A model generated the notes under the pieces. The model had not been told where the DNA came from, did no database searches, and worked only from the letters and a program-made list of their open reading frames with translations. This document shows positions 14,446 to 22,359 of a DNA stretch of 25,000 nt, piece by piece. Both the position numbers and the translations under genes were made by a program. The number at the start of each line of letters is the position of its first letter. The first letter of the stretch is position 1. Origin of the DNA: Mesostigma viride (lineage: Eukaryota; Streptophyta; Mesostigmatophyceae; Mesostigmatales; Mesostigmataceae); the NCBI GenBank assembly GCA_009746045.1, contig RPFO01001095.1, positions 1 through 25,000 on the forward strand, given 5' to 3'.

Positions 14446-14919
14446 CTACCACCCCCCCTTGCGCATCAGGTCTTTCACCTCCCCCTTCAAGAGCGCTGTC
14501 ACGAGTCGCGCGCACTCATACGCGGACTCCGTGGCCATGTCCCTTCCCATATCATGCCACACTTTGGCCGTTGGACAGTCGGGATGGTCTCCCATGTAAG
14601 CCCACACATGCCTTGGCGGCTTGTCCTCTCCGCCTATCCCCTCTCCAGGTCGCATCTGTCCCACCTCCTCTATCACCCACTCTGCATCACGCAGCATGAA
14701 TCGAGGCTTCTTGTCAACATAGTACAAGACCAAAACCATGTTGTTGGGCCAAGGCTTCCACTTTTTCGTCACGATGTGACGGTCAATCGTCATCAGCCCG
14801 CTCTCGATTTCGGCAAACAACGCCCCCCATACGTCAGAATGCTTGGGACAGAACCACTCGCTGTCCGTCGGCATTCCTTCCCATTGACAATCCGGATGTT
14901 CGCATCGAATGCGGTCCAT
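14446..14919 (-). CDS. Cys/His N-terminal module protein, 158 aa
   Basis: The open frame runs to 14976, but its first codon there is TTG inside a palindrome. The ATG at 14919 gives MDRIRCEHPDCQ then EWFCPKH: C-x4-C-x13-C-x2-H, a looser version of the window's CCCH module. The body is well ordered in appearance (MVLVLYYVDKKPRFMLRDAE, HVWAYMGDHPDCPTAKVWHD, ending LLKGEVKDLMRKGGW). The family is not recognised. Two palindromes (14973, 15008) lie just upstream of the start. Confidence 0.65.
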   Translation of the reverse strand: MDRIRCEHPDCQWEGMPTDSEWFCPKHSDVWGALFAEIESGLMTIDRHIVTKKWKPWPNNMVLVLYYVDKKPRFMLRDAEWVIEEVGQMRPGEGIGGEDKPPRHVWAYMGDHPDCPTAKVWHDMGRDMATESAYECARLVTALLKGEVKDLMRKGGW

Positions 14920-14972
14920 CTGTGCACATCGATATTTTTTACACCACCCGCAAACGCACGCATTCAGCAGGG

Positions 14973-15021
14973 TCAACGGCCGTTGGCCCTGTTAAATTCC
15001 ACACATCCCAACGGCCGTTGG
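14973..15021. repeat. Two copies of the CCAACGGCCGTTGG palindrome
   Basis: TCAACGGCCGTTGG at 14973-14986 and the perfect form at 15008-15021, upstream of the 14446-14919 gene. These are the leftmost copies in the window. Confidence 0.9.
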
Positions 15022-15113
15022 CCTTAGACGCACAAAACTTGACACCATCAGGCGATTTTTTCCAAATGATTCTTCTTTATTAAATAAATTTACATTCATC
15101 CTAAAATCACATT

Positions 15114-15458
15114 CTAGTCAACATCCTCCCCATCTTTAGTGGGTTGCATTCGACCCCAATTGTCGTTCATAAAACTGACCAAAACATGAGCCGGAGTCCC
15201 CACATCCTCCTCACGCCTCAATTTACGCAATACACCTTTAGCAATTCCACCATACCCATCAACCTCCGACATCATCATGCCCACGCCATCAAGACGTTCA
15301 GCGTGCAATTGCCCGTCCTCTTCGAGAACCAGATCGGGCAGGTCTTCCAGTTCGGCCTCCACAATCTCTATCAGGTTTTCCTTTGTAGTCTCCCCCCCTT
15401 CCTTTCCTTCTTTTCCGCACTCCATCCTACACCCTGCCCCTGCACAACCGACGTCCAT
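15114..15458 (-). CDS. Small acidic protein of unknown function
   Basis: This 114-residue protein starts at the ATG at 15458. It begins with a Cys cluster (MDVGCAGAGCRMECGKEG) that does not fit the CCCH module. An acidic helical stretch follows (NLIEIVEAELEDLPDLVLEE), then KGVLRKLRREEDVGT and an acidic C-terminus (KDGEDVD). Strand and spacing match the run of minus-strand genes around it, with a palindrome 45 bases upstream. No family is recognised. Confidence 0.55.
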   Translation of the reverse strand: MDVGCAGAGCRMECGKEGKEGGETTKENLIEIVEAELEDLPDLVLEEDGQLHAERLDGVGMMMSEVDGYGGIAKGVLRKLRREEDVGTPAHVLVSFMNDNWGRMQPTKDGEDVD

Positions 15459-15502
15459 GGCAAGTTAAGAAACGGACTCAGCTCACAGGACATTTTGCAA
15501 GT

Positions 15503-15516
15503 CCAACGGCCGTTGG
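15503..15516. repeat. CCAACGGCCGTTGG palindrome
   Basis: Perfect copy in the 71-bp gap between the genes ending at 15530 and starting at 15458. Confidence 0.9.
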
Positions 15517-15529
15517 CGACCAAAAACAC

Positions 15530-16312
15530 CTAGTCGCATGCATTCCTTGCTCTCTCCACCAAAGCAGAGGCCAGGACGACCCTTTCCACGACCTTTTCAA
15601 TTTCCTCCCCCTCAGCACCAGCAACAACGGTCATGGCAAATCGGGCTTGGCGCTTAACCCCCGATGCCAGAACGGCAGCCATCTCCACACGAGTTTTTGA
15701 GACTTCAACAGGTACAGGCAATTCGCCGACCGCAAAAGTAAGCCTTGCGAGGTGCGGGACCCACCAATCACCTTCCAAAAATCCGCAACCCCATCCAATC
15801 ATGAAATACAACAACAGGTCTGCGCCCATGGCGCCTGCGATATCCAAGTCGTCATGCGAAACAATCGCATGCACGTCATCCTCCGAGCACAGCATCCATG
15901 TAAAAACGGCGTCCCCGAAACCTTGGCAGTAGGCATACGAGTCAAAGTCAGGGTGATTCAACATCCATTCCCGCGACCTGACCGCCATTCTTTCCAGACT
16001 TCCAGCACTGTCCACCTCAAAACTCAGGACAAGAGGTCCTTCACCAGCACTGGACTCGCCATGCACAAACAACAAGCCTCCTTTGATCACCTCTTGCATC
16101 TCCCCTGACAACTTGGCGTGTCCATCACAAAAAGGCATGCAATCCGTCCCGAATGGAAGCTGGCAATCCCGGGCGATACACCCCCCCTTTTTTGCAAACA
16201 AATCCTTCACCCTCCCTGCCATTCCCGTTCGCACGCTGACATGACGCACGCACAAGTCATCCCCTCCTGCTCTCGCTTCCTGGCACCACGCAACCGTGCA
16301 TTTGACCGCCAT
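15530..16312 (-). CDS. Two-finger Cys/His protein, 260 aa
   Basis: Starting at the ATG at 16312 gives MAVKCTVAWCQEA, DLCVRH, then a second finger GGCIARDCQLPF with FCDGHAKL, the same layout as the gene at 13645. The C-terminal ~180 residues (ADLLLYFMIGWGCGFLEGDW, LARLTFAVGELPVPVEV) look like a folded alpha/beta domain, not recognised. It ends ERARNACD. Its upstream ~45 bases are nearly identical to those of the unrelated 17218 and 18110 genes, so the promoter region appears shared by duplication. Confidence 0.7.
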   Translation of the reverse strand: MAVKCTVAWCQEARAGGDDLCVRHVSVRTGMAGRVKDLFAKKGGCIARDCQLPFGTDCMPFCDGHAKLSGEMQEVIKGGLLFVHGESSAGEGPLVLSFEVDSAGSLERMAVRSREWMLNHPDFDSYAYCQGFGDAVFTWMLCSEDDVHAIVSHDDLDIAGAMGADLLLYFMIGWGCGFLEGDWWVPHLARLTFAVGELPVPVEVSKTRVEMAAVLASGVKRQARFAMTVVAGAEGEEIEKVVERVVLASALVERARNACD

Positions 16313-16351
16313 CTGCGACCACCAACACCGTTTGATACACATTTCTCACCG

Positions 16352-16588
16352 TCAACGGCCGTTGGCTTGAAACAACAAGAATGATTTATTACGCGCACGA
16401 AAATCACACCATTTTCCAGCCTCCAACGGCCGCTGGCGCACGAAAAATGCACGAAAACAATTTTTATTATGCATTTATTGATTACATCCTTAGTGCCACG
16501 TGGCGAATCACACCCAACTTTCCAGCTGCCAACGGCCGTTGGCGCAAAGAAAATCAAACCCTAATTTGCAGGTTCCAACGGCCGTTGG
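16352..16588. repeat. Spacer block A with four palindromes
   Basis: Palindromes at 16352, 16423 (CCAACGGCCGCTGG), 16529 and 16575. The block is homologous to 17259-17467 and 18151-18366, including TTTTATTATGCATTTATT near 16460 (AATAAA on the minus strand) and CACGTGGCGAATCACACCCA. Confidence 0.85.
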
Positions 16589-16612
16589 CGCAAGAAAATC
16601 ACACCCAACACT

Positions 16613-17218
16613 TCAGTCGCAGAATCGATTCGCCTCGGTCACGCACTCGAACTTGTACTCCTGCCCGAGCGCGAACATCACCTCACGAACCGCCTTCTCA
16701 AACTCGTCAACACCCGCACTTCCCCACTCATGCACGTATTCGCTCAACCAGACCATGCATTTTCCAGCAGACGCGAACAGTATGTCAGCCTGTACCCTTC
16801 TATGCTTGAAGTACTTGCCGTCCTTCAAGATGACCCATTGGAACGGTCCCTCCTGCCCCACACCCTCAAACCCTTCTCCCCTATCATATTGCCGCATAGC
16901 ACCACGAATTGGACTGGGTACTGATGGATCATAGGGCCTTATAGCACCACACCTCAGAAGCACCTCCTCAAATGCTTCTACGGTCGGCTTTGGGAGTCCC
17001 CGACCCTCCATATTGAAAACAAGAACCGCGGCCTTCCCGACATCCTGTCTCAAAAGACACTTTGCACCCTCCTTGGGCTTGAACGACAGCTCAATGTCCG
17101 GCAGAAGCCTGAGCGCGCTCTTAACCACTCCCAGAAGCCTGTCTTCCAAGTCGTCACGCTTTTGTTGCCATTCGGTAATATCAATCCACTCGCCCCCCTT
17201 CGTCCTGTAGAACGTCAT
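16613..17218 (-). CDS. MTFYRT-family protein, copy 1
   Basis: This 201-residue protein starts at the ATG at 17218, which matches the only sensible start of its paralog at 18110. Conserved blocks are MTFYRTKGGEWI, LEDRLLGVVKSALRLLPDI, KAAVLVFNMEGRGLPKPTVE, RCGAIRPYDPS, WVILKDGKYFKH and EYVHEWGSAGVDEFEKAV. Between WI and LEDR it has an insert (ITEWQQKRDD) missing in copy 2. No known domain is recognised; the alternating strand/helix pattern suggests a compact globular fold. The frame upstream of 17218 reads through palindromes and is not coding. Confidence 0.7.
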   Translation of the reverse strand: MTFYRTKGGEWIDITEWQQKRDDLEDRLLGVVKSALRLLPDIELSFKPKEGAKCLLRQDVGKAAVLVFNMEGRGLPKPTVEAFEEVLLRCGAIRPYDPSVPSPIRGAMRQYDRGEGFEGVGQEGPFQWVILKDGKYFKHRRVQADILFASAGKCMVWLSEYVHEWGSAGVDEFEKAVREVMFALGQEYKFECVTEANRFCD

Positions 17219-17258
17219 CTGCACACCACCGACACCGTTTGATATAAATTTGTCACCG

Positions 17259-17467
17259 TCAACGGCTGTTGGCTTGAAACAACAAGAATGATTTCCAGCC
17301 TCCAACGGCCGTTGGCGCACGAAAAATGCACGAAAAAAATTTTTATTATGCATTTATTCATAACATCCATATTGCCACGCGGCGAATCACACCCAACTTT
17401 CCAGCTGCCAACGGCCGTTGGCGCAAAGAAAATCAAACCCTAATTTGCAGGTTCCAACGGCCGTTGG
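17259..17467. repeat. Spacer block B with four palindromes
   Basis: Palindromes at 17259 (central C-to-T variant), 17302, 17408 and 17454. The 106- and 46-bp spacings match block A exactly; the first interval is shorter (43 versus 71) through a deletion of the ATGATTTATTACGCGCACG region. Confidence 0.85.
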
Positions 17468-17492
17468 CGCAAAGAAAATCACACCCAACACT

Positions 17493-18110
17493 TCAGTCGC
17501 ATAATCGATTCGCGTCAGTCACGCACTCGAACTTGTACTCCTGCCCCAGCGCGGACATCACCTCACGAACCGCTTTCTCAAACTCGTCAACACCGTCGGG
17601 TCCCCACTCATGCACGTATTCCCTCAACCAGAACATGCAATCTCCAGCAGACACGAACAGCCGGTCGATGATCAGGTCAGTGTGATGCTTGAAGTACTTG
17701 CCGTCCTTCAAGATGACCCATTCGAACCGTCCCACCTCCCCTAAACCCTTAAACCCTTCTCCCCTCTCATATGGCCGCGTCATCTGTATCCAACTTTCAT
17801 TACCATCAGCATCGATCGACTGAAAACAAATTGGGCTGGGTATTGATGGATCATAGGGCCTTATAGCACCACACCTCACAAGCACCTCCTCAAATGGCTC
17901 TACGGTCGGGTTTGGGAGTCCCCGACCCTCGATATTGAAAACAAGAGCCGCGGCCTTCGCGACATCCGGTTTCAAAAGAGACCTTTCACCCTCCTTGGGC
18001 TTAAAATCCAGCTTAATGTCCGGCAGAAGCCTGAGCGCGCTCTTAACCACTCCCAGAAGCCTGTCTTCCAAGTTGATCCACTCGCCCCCCTCCGTCCTGT
18101 AGAACGTCAT
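17493..18110 (-). CDS. MTFYRT-family protein, copy 2
   Basis: This 205-residue paralog of the 16613 gene starts at the ATG at 18110; the upstream frame starts with TTG. It keeps MTFYRTEGGEWI, LEDRLLGVVKSALRLLPDI, RCGAIRPYDPS and EYVHEWGPDGVDEFEKAV. It carries an extra segment (FQSIDADGNESWIQMTRP) after SPI that copy 1 lacks. The level of identity, extending into the flanking spacers, indicates recent tandem duplication. Function is unknown. Confidence 0.7.
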   Translation of the reverse strand: MTFYRTEGGEWINLEDRLLGVVKSALRLLPDIKLDFKPKEGERSLLKPDVAKAAALVFNIEGRGLPNPTVEPFEEVLVRCGAIRPYDPSIPSPICFQSIDADGNESWIQMTRPYERGEGFKGLGEVGRFEWVILKDGKYFKHHTDLIIDRLFVSAGDCMFWLREYVHEWGPDGVDEFEKAVREVMSALGQEYKFECVTDANRLCD

Positions 18111-18150
18111 CTGCAACCCACCGACACCGTTTGATATACATTTCTCACCG

Positions 18151-18366
18151 TCAACGGCCGTTGGCTTGAAAAAACAACAAGAATTTTAAGATTTATTACG
18201 CGCACAAATCACACACTAGTTTTCAGTCTCCAACGGCCGTTGGCGCACGAAAAATGTTTTATTATGCATTTATTAATTACATCCATGGTGCCACGTGGCA
18301 AACCACACCCTACTTCCGGTTGCAAAGAAAATCAAACCCTAATTTGCAAGTTCCAACGGCCGTTGG
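18151..18366. repeat. Spacer block C with three palindromes
   Basis: Palindromes at 18151, 18230 and 18353. The one expected near 18318 is missing: the sequence there reads TACTTCCGGTTGCAAAG where blocks A and B have the palindrome. Confidence 0.85.
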
Positions 18367-18387
18367 CGCAAGAAAATCACACCCAAA

Positions 18388-18475
18388 ATTTCTTCAGTCG
18401 CAGAATCCATTCCCCTCACGCAGTCGAACAGGGGTACTGTTCCCCCAGCGCGGACATCGCCTCACAAATCGCCCT
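18388..18475 (-). pseudogene. Truncated third copy of the MTFYRT-family gene (3' end only)
   Basis: TTCAGTCGCAGAATCCATTC and the following ~70 bases (including CCCCAGCGCGGACATCGCCT) match the 3' ends of the genes at 16613 and 17493, in the same position after the spacer block. Indels break the frame and homology ends near 18475, where the MYND gene begins. It is a relic. Confidence 0.65.
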
Positions 18476-18494
18476 GGGGTACGATTTAGTCCCC

Positions 18495-18842
18495 TCAAAA
18501 AACCTTGAACATTTCACCTTTGAACTTGAAATGCACTTCACCCCCCATCCGAATTACAAGTCCGGCCAAATTGACACCAGACCAGCTGTCTGTAACGTCG
18601 CCGTGCATAGTGCTGAGAGACTTTCTCGCCTCACGATACTTGTTACACCACTTCTTGTGTTCCTCCCAGTCCGCACGCTGGCATTCGGCAGCACAATACC
18701 GGACGTCTCGACAACCCCCGCACTTGCGGTGGACACCCTCCATCACAGAGCACGCCTGATTCGAGCAACACTTTGGAAGCGAGCCCAGCATCGGCCCTCC
18801 CACCCCCGGGAGAACGATCATCCGTGAAAACGTCAATTTCAC
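18495..18842 (-). CDS. MYND zinc-finger part of a split gene
   Basis: This frame holds the MYND finger: CCSNQAC, RKCGGCRDVRYCAAECQ, ADWEEHKKWC. It is nearly identical in pattern to residues 173-213 of the intact paralog at 23663 (CRGCRDARYCSEECQRADW). MYND fingers bind proline-rich peptides and occur in chromatin regulators and several giant-virus families. The frame has no ATG at its start (GTG at 18842) and extends upstream as GFHFTFGNSESVKLTFSRM to the G9 run at 18882-18890. It is the C-terminal half of the 18839-19285 frame. Confidence 0.7.
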   Translation of the reverse strand: MKLTFSRMIVLPGVGGPMLGSLPKCCSNQACSVMEGVHRKCGGCRDVRYCAAECQRADWEEHKKWCNKYREARKSLSTMHGDVTDSWSGVNLAGLVIRMGGEVHFKFKGEMFKVF

Positions 18843-19285
18843 GGACTCGGAATTCCCGAATGTAAAATGGAAACCTTCAAACCCCCCCCCTCTACTCTCG
18901 CCGATACGGTCAATCTCGGCTGCGCCTCACTCGCGTCTGGAAATTTCCCCCACTGGTCTTTCTCCCACTGGTCCCACCCAACCTTTCCGACATACGACAC
19001 CAAAAGTCGAAACTCGACGTCTCGATTGAGTGGAACCCGATCCGCCGGCGTGGGCTTGTAGAATCCGCCAGCCAAGGCGAAGTACATGTCCAGCAACTGG
19101 AGATTAATCTGTCGTCCTACTGAGGCGAACGAGTCATACACGACCAAAACCGCAAACTGGCGACCCAGGCGCTTCTCGTGCTGCCGTACCCATCCGTGGA
19201 TCTCGCGAGCCCGGTTAAGTACGTTTGCTGCCACGCAGGCAATCGCAGCGCGGGTCGAAGATTCCAGCTCGCCCGTCTCCGCCAT
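18839..19285 (-). CDS. N-terminal part of the split MYND protein
   Basis: It starts MAETGELES at 19285, like MAEIANESE in the intact paralog at 24439. Shared blocks are RQFAVLVVYDSFASVGRQIN (paralog RHLAVLLAFDSFSQMERVMY), LDMYFALAGGFYKP and VEFRLLVSYV. The frame ends shortly after a run of nine G on the minus strand (18882-18890). A single extra G would continue into the MYND frame at 18495, restoring the paralog's architecture. So this is one gene, 18495-19285, disrupted or miscalled at a homopolymer. Confidence 0.7.
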   Translation of the reverse strand: MAETGELESSTRAAIACVAANVLNRAREIHGWVRQHEKRLGRQFAVLVVYDSFASVGRQINLQLLDMYFALAGGFYKPTPADRVPLNRDVEFRLLVSYVGKVGWDQWEKDQWGKFPDASEAQPRLTVSARVEGGGLKVSILHSGIPSP

Positions 19286-19339
19286 CCCTCCCCTGCGCCA
19301 ATTGGCACGTGCGTAATACGTAAGTAATGTTTTTCAAGT

Positions 19340-21438
19340 CTAACGGCCGTTGGCTCACAACCCCCCTGTGGGAAGGGTGGATGCCTTACGAACCATTCAA
19401 CCACATCTTTATGCTCAGCTAGATTTTTGGAGGCCTTTCTTGGAAGGCACATGGTAATAACCATCACTAAGCTGCATGAAAGACACATCCTGCCTTACTG
19501 CCACCAAATGAAAAGAATGAAATGCACATGATAATGTTTTTCCAATTCCAACGGCCGTTGGCTCACAACCCCCCTGTGGGAAGGGTGGATGCCTTACGAA
19601 CCAGTCAAGCCCCATCTTTATGCTCAGCTAGATTTTTTGGAGGCCTTTCTAGGAGAAAAATGGTAAATAGCCACCACTAAGCTGCATAAAAGACACATCC
19701 TGCCTTATTGCCACCCAATTAAACGAATGAAATGCACATGGTAATTTTTTTCAAGTCCAACGGCCGTTGGCTCACAACCCCCGTGTGGGAAGGGTGGATG
19801 CCTTACGAACCATTCAACCACATCTTTATGCTCAGCTAGATTTTTGGAGGCCTTTCTTTGAAGGCACATGGTAATAACAATCACTAAGCTGCATGAAAGA
19901 CACATCCTGCATTCTTGCCACCAAATGAAACGAATGAAATGCACATTTTATTGTATTTCCAATTCCAACGGCCGTTTGCTCACAACCCCCCTGTGGGAAG
20001 GGTGGATGCCTTACGAACCATTCAACCACATCTTTATGCTCAGCTAGATTTTTGGAGGCCTTTCTTGGAAGAAAAATGGTAATAGCCACCACAAAGCTGA
20101 ATGAAAGATACATCCTGGCTGATTGCCAACCCACTCAAAGGAATGAAATGCACATGATAATGTTTTTCAAGTCCAACGGCCGTTGGCTCACAACCCCCGT
20201 GTGGGAAGGGTGGATGCCTTACGAACCATTCAACCACATCTTTATGCTCAGCTAGATTTTTGGAGGCCTTTCTTGGAAGAAAAATGGTAATAGCCACCAC
20301 TAAGCTGAATGAAAGATACATCCTGGCTGATTGCCAACCCACTCAAAGGAATGAAATGCACATGATAATGTTTTTCAAGTCCAACGGCCGTTGGCTCACA
20401 ACCCCCCACTGGGAAGGGTGGATGCCTTACGAACCAGTCAAGCCCATCTTTATGCTCAGCTAGATTTTTGGAGGCCTTTCTTGGAAGAAAAATGGTAATA
20501 GCCACCACTAAGCTGAATGAAAGATACATCCTGGCTGATTGCCAACCCACTCAAAGGAATGAAATGCACATGATAATGTTTTTCAAGTCCAACGGCCGTT
20601 GGCTCACAACCCCCCTCTGGGAAGGGTGGATGCCTTACGAACCAGTCAAGCCCATCTTTATGCTCAGCTAGATTTTTCAGAGGCCTTTCTTGGAAGAAAA
20701 ATGGTAAATAGCCACCACTAAGCTGCATGAAAGACACATCCTGCCTTATTGCCACCAAATGAAACGAATGAAATGCACATGATAATGTTTTTCAAGTCTA
20801 ACGGCCGTTGGCTCACAACCCCCCTGTGGGAAGGGTGGATGCCTTACGAACCAGTCAACCACATCTTTATGCTCAGCTAGATTTTTGGAGGCCTTTCTTG
20901 GAAGGCACATGGTAATAGCCACAACAAAGCTGCATGAAAGACACATCCTGCCTAACTGCCACCCAATGAAACGAATGAAATGCACATGATAATGTTTTTC
21001 CAATTCCAACGGCCGTTGGCTCACAACCCCCCTGTGGGAAGGGTGGATGCCTTACGAACCAGTCAAGCCCATCTTTAAGCTCAGCTAGTTTTTTTGGAGG
21101 CCTTTCTAGGAGAAAAATGGTAAATAGCCACCACTAGGCTGCATAAAAGACACATCCTGCCTTATTGCCACCCAATTAAACGAATGAAATGCACATGATA
21201 ATGTTTTTCCAATTCCAACGGCCGTTTGCTCACAACCCCCCTGTGGGAAGGGTGGATGCCTTACGAACCAGTCAAGCCCCATCTTTATGCTCAGCTAGTT
21301 TTTTTGGAGGCCTTTCTAGGAGAAAAATGGTAAATAGCCACCACTAAGCTGCATGAAAGACACATCCTGGCTGCTTGCCACCCTATCAAACGAATAAAAA
21401 GCACATGATAATGTTTTTCCAATTCCAACGGCCGTTGG
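19340..21438. repeat. Tandem array of ten ~208-bp repeats, each bounded by the palindrome
   Basis: Palindromes at 19340, 19548, 19757, 19965, 20173, 20381, 20589, 20798, 21006, 21215 and 21425 give periods of 208-210. Each unit contains GGAAGGGTGGATGCCTTACG, ATGCTCAGCTAGATTTTT, GGAGGCCTTTCT and CATGATAATGTTTTTC. Units vary by substitutions and 1-bp indels. Two variant classes alternate irregularly: 'CCATTCAACCACATC' and 'CCAGTCAAGCCCATC'. Frames across it are not conserved (the period is not a multiple of three and single-base indels are tolerated), so it is non-coding. Confidence 0.95.
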
Positions 21439-22359
21439 CTCACAACCCCCTTCGGGTAGAGGCCTTACGGACCAGTCAGAAATGGTGTCCACCAAGCTAT
21501 TCCCCCCACACCCACAGTTGTCCTTGTCCACATACCTTTCCAGTACAGTTGTCCTCAGCTTCTCAGCAACGGGCGACTCCTCTCCTTCTTGATGCCTTGA
21601 CAGATATCACATAAACAAAACACGATCACGAGAGCATCAGGATTGTTAGAGGTTTCCTCCATCAACGACCGTAAGATACACACACCTCAAAAACCAACTT
21701 TCTTGTCCTCCCAAATAACATATGTTTTTAAATGTAAAATAAATCACATTCATATTCTGTCACTTGATTTAACCACACAATTGTTCAGGTCCAACGCCCG
21801 TTGGCATTACGCCTCTTCCCGGTAAAATACTATTTATTGCTCCAACCCCACAAGAAACTCGTTCCGGACCTGTTCGAAGCGAAGAGCACTGCCAGGGATC
21901 GGAGTCGAGCCAGATTTGTGTGCGGAACATGATGGCTGGCCTACCTGGTGTGGAGCAATAATGTCGACATTTTCAGTGACTGTTCAGCCTAAAAAAATAA
22001 CAAGCAGATGCGACGGCCCCCCATTAAACAAATTATCCACCACTGTTGCGCTACACTAGCAATGTTTGTCAAGGTCCAACGGCCGTTGGCATCAAATAAA
22101 TCACAACCATTGGTCACTCCATTTAACCAATACCCACAACTTTTTAACCACACTAGAAATGTTTTTTGAGGTCCAACGGCCGTTGGAATCCAAAAAATGC
22201 CGAATTCATGTCAAATTTATATAAATGTGACAGTTGACAGAATTAGAGATAATTAAATCATCAAATCCAGCTTTAGCCATCAGCCTTACCCATCAGCAAA
22301 AATTGGCGAATTTCATTCAATATTAGAATTCAAAATTTATTAATGAAATTTATGTTTCA
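21439..22359. other. AT-rich intergenic stretch with three palindromes
   Basis: No gene is supported. It holds the palindrome at 21791-21804 (CCAACGCCCGTTGG, central change), 22076-22089 and 22173-22186. After each of the last two, sequence of the form 'AATCACAACCATT/ATAAATGTGAC' follows. The region right of 22240 is very AT-rich. Confidence 0.6.

Noticed and set aside
14446-18116. A common core domain in the 14446, 15530 and 16613/17493 products (short VLVF/VLSF strand followed by a helix)
   Set aside because: By eye the similarity is limited to a few hydrophobic positions. A profile-profile comparison would be needed before claiming homology.
19832-20758. Four overlapping, near-identical 100-codon minus-strand frames in the 208-bp array
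   Set aside because: They arise because the repeat happens to stay open. Neighbouring units carry 1-bp indels that break the same frame, and the period is not a multiple of three.
19340-21438. CRISPR array
   Set aside because: The unit is one continuous 208-bp sequence with no unique spacers between short repeats.
21860-21940. tRNA-like T-loop word GTTCGAA at about 21873
   Set aside because: The flanking bases do not form a 5-bp T-stem and no acceptor or anticodon arm can be drawn.
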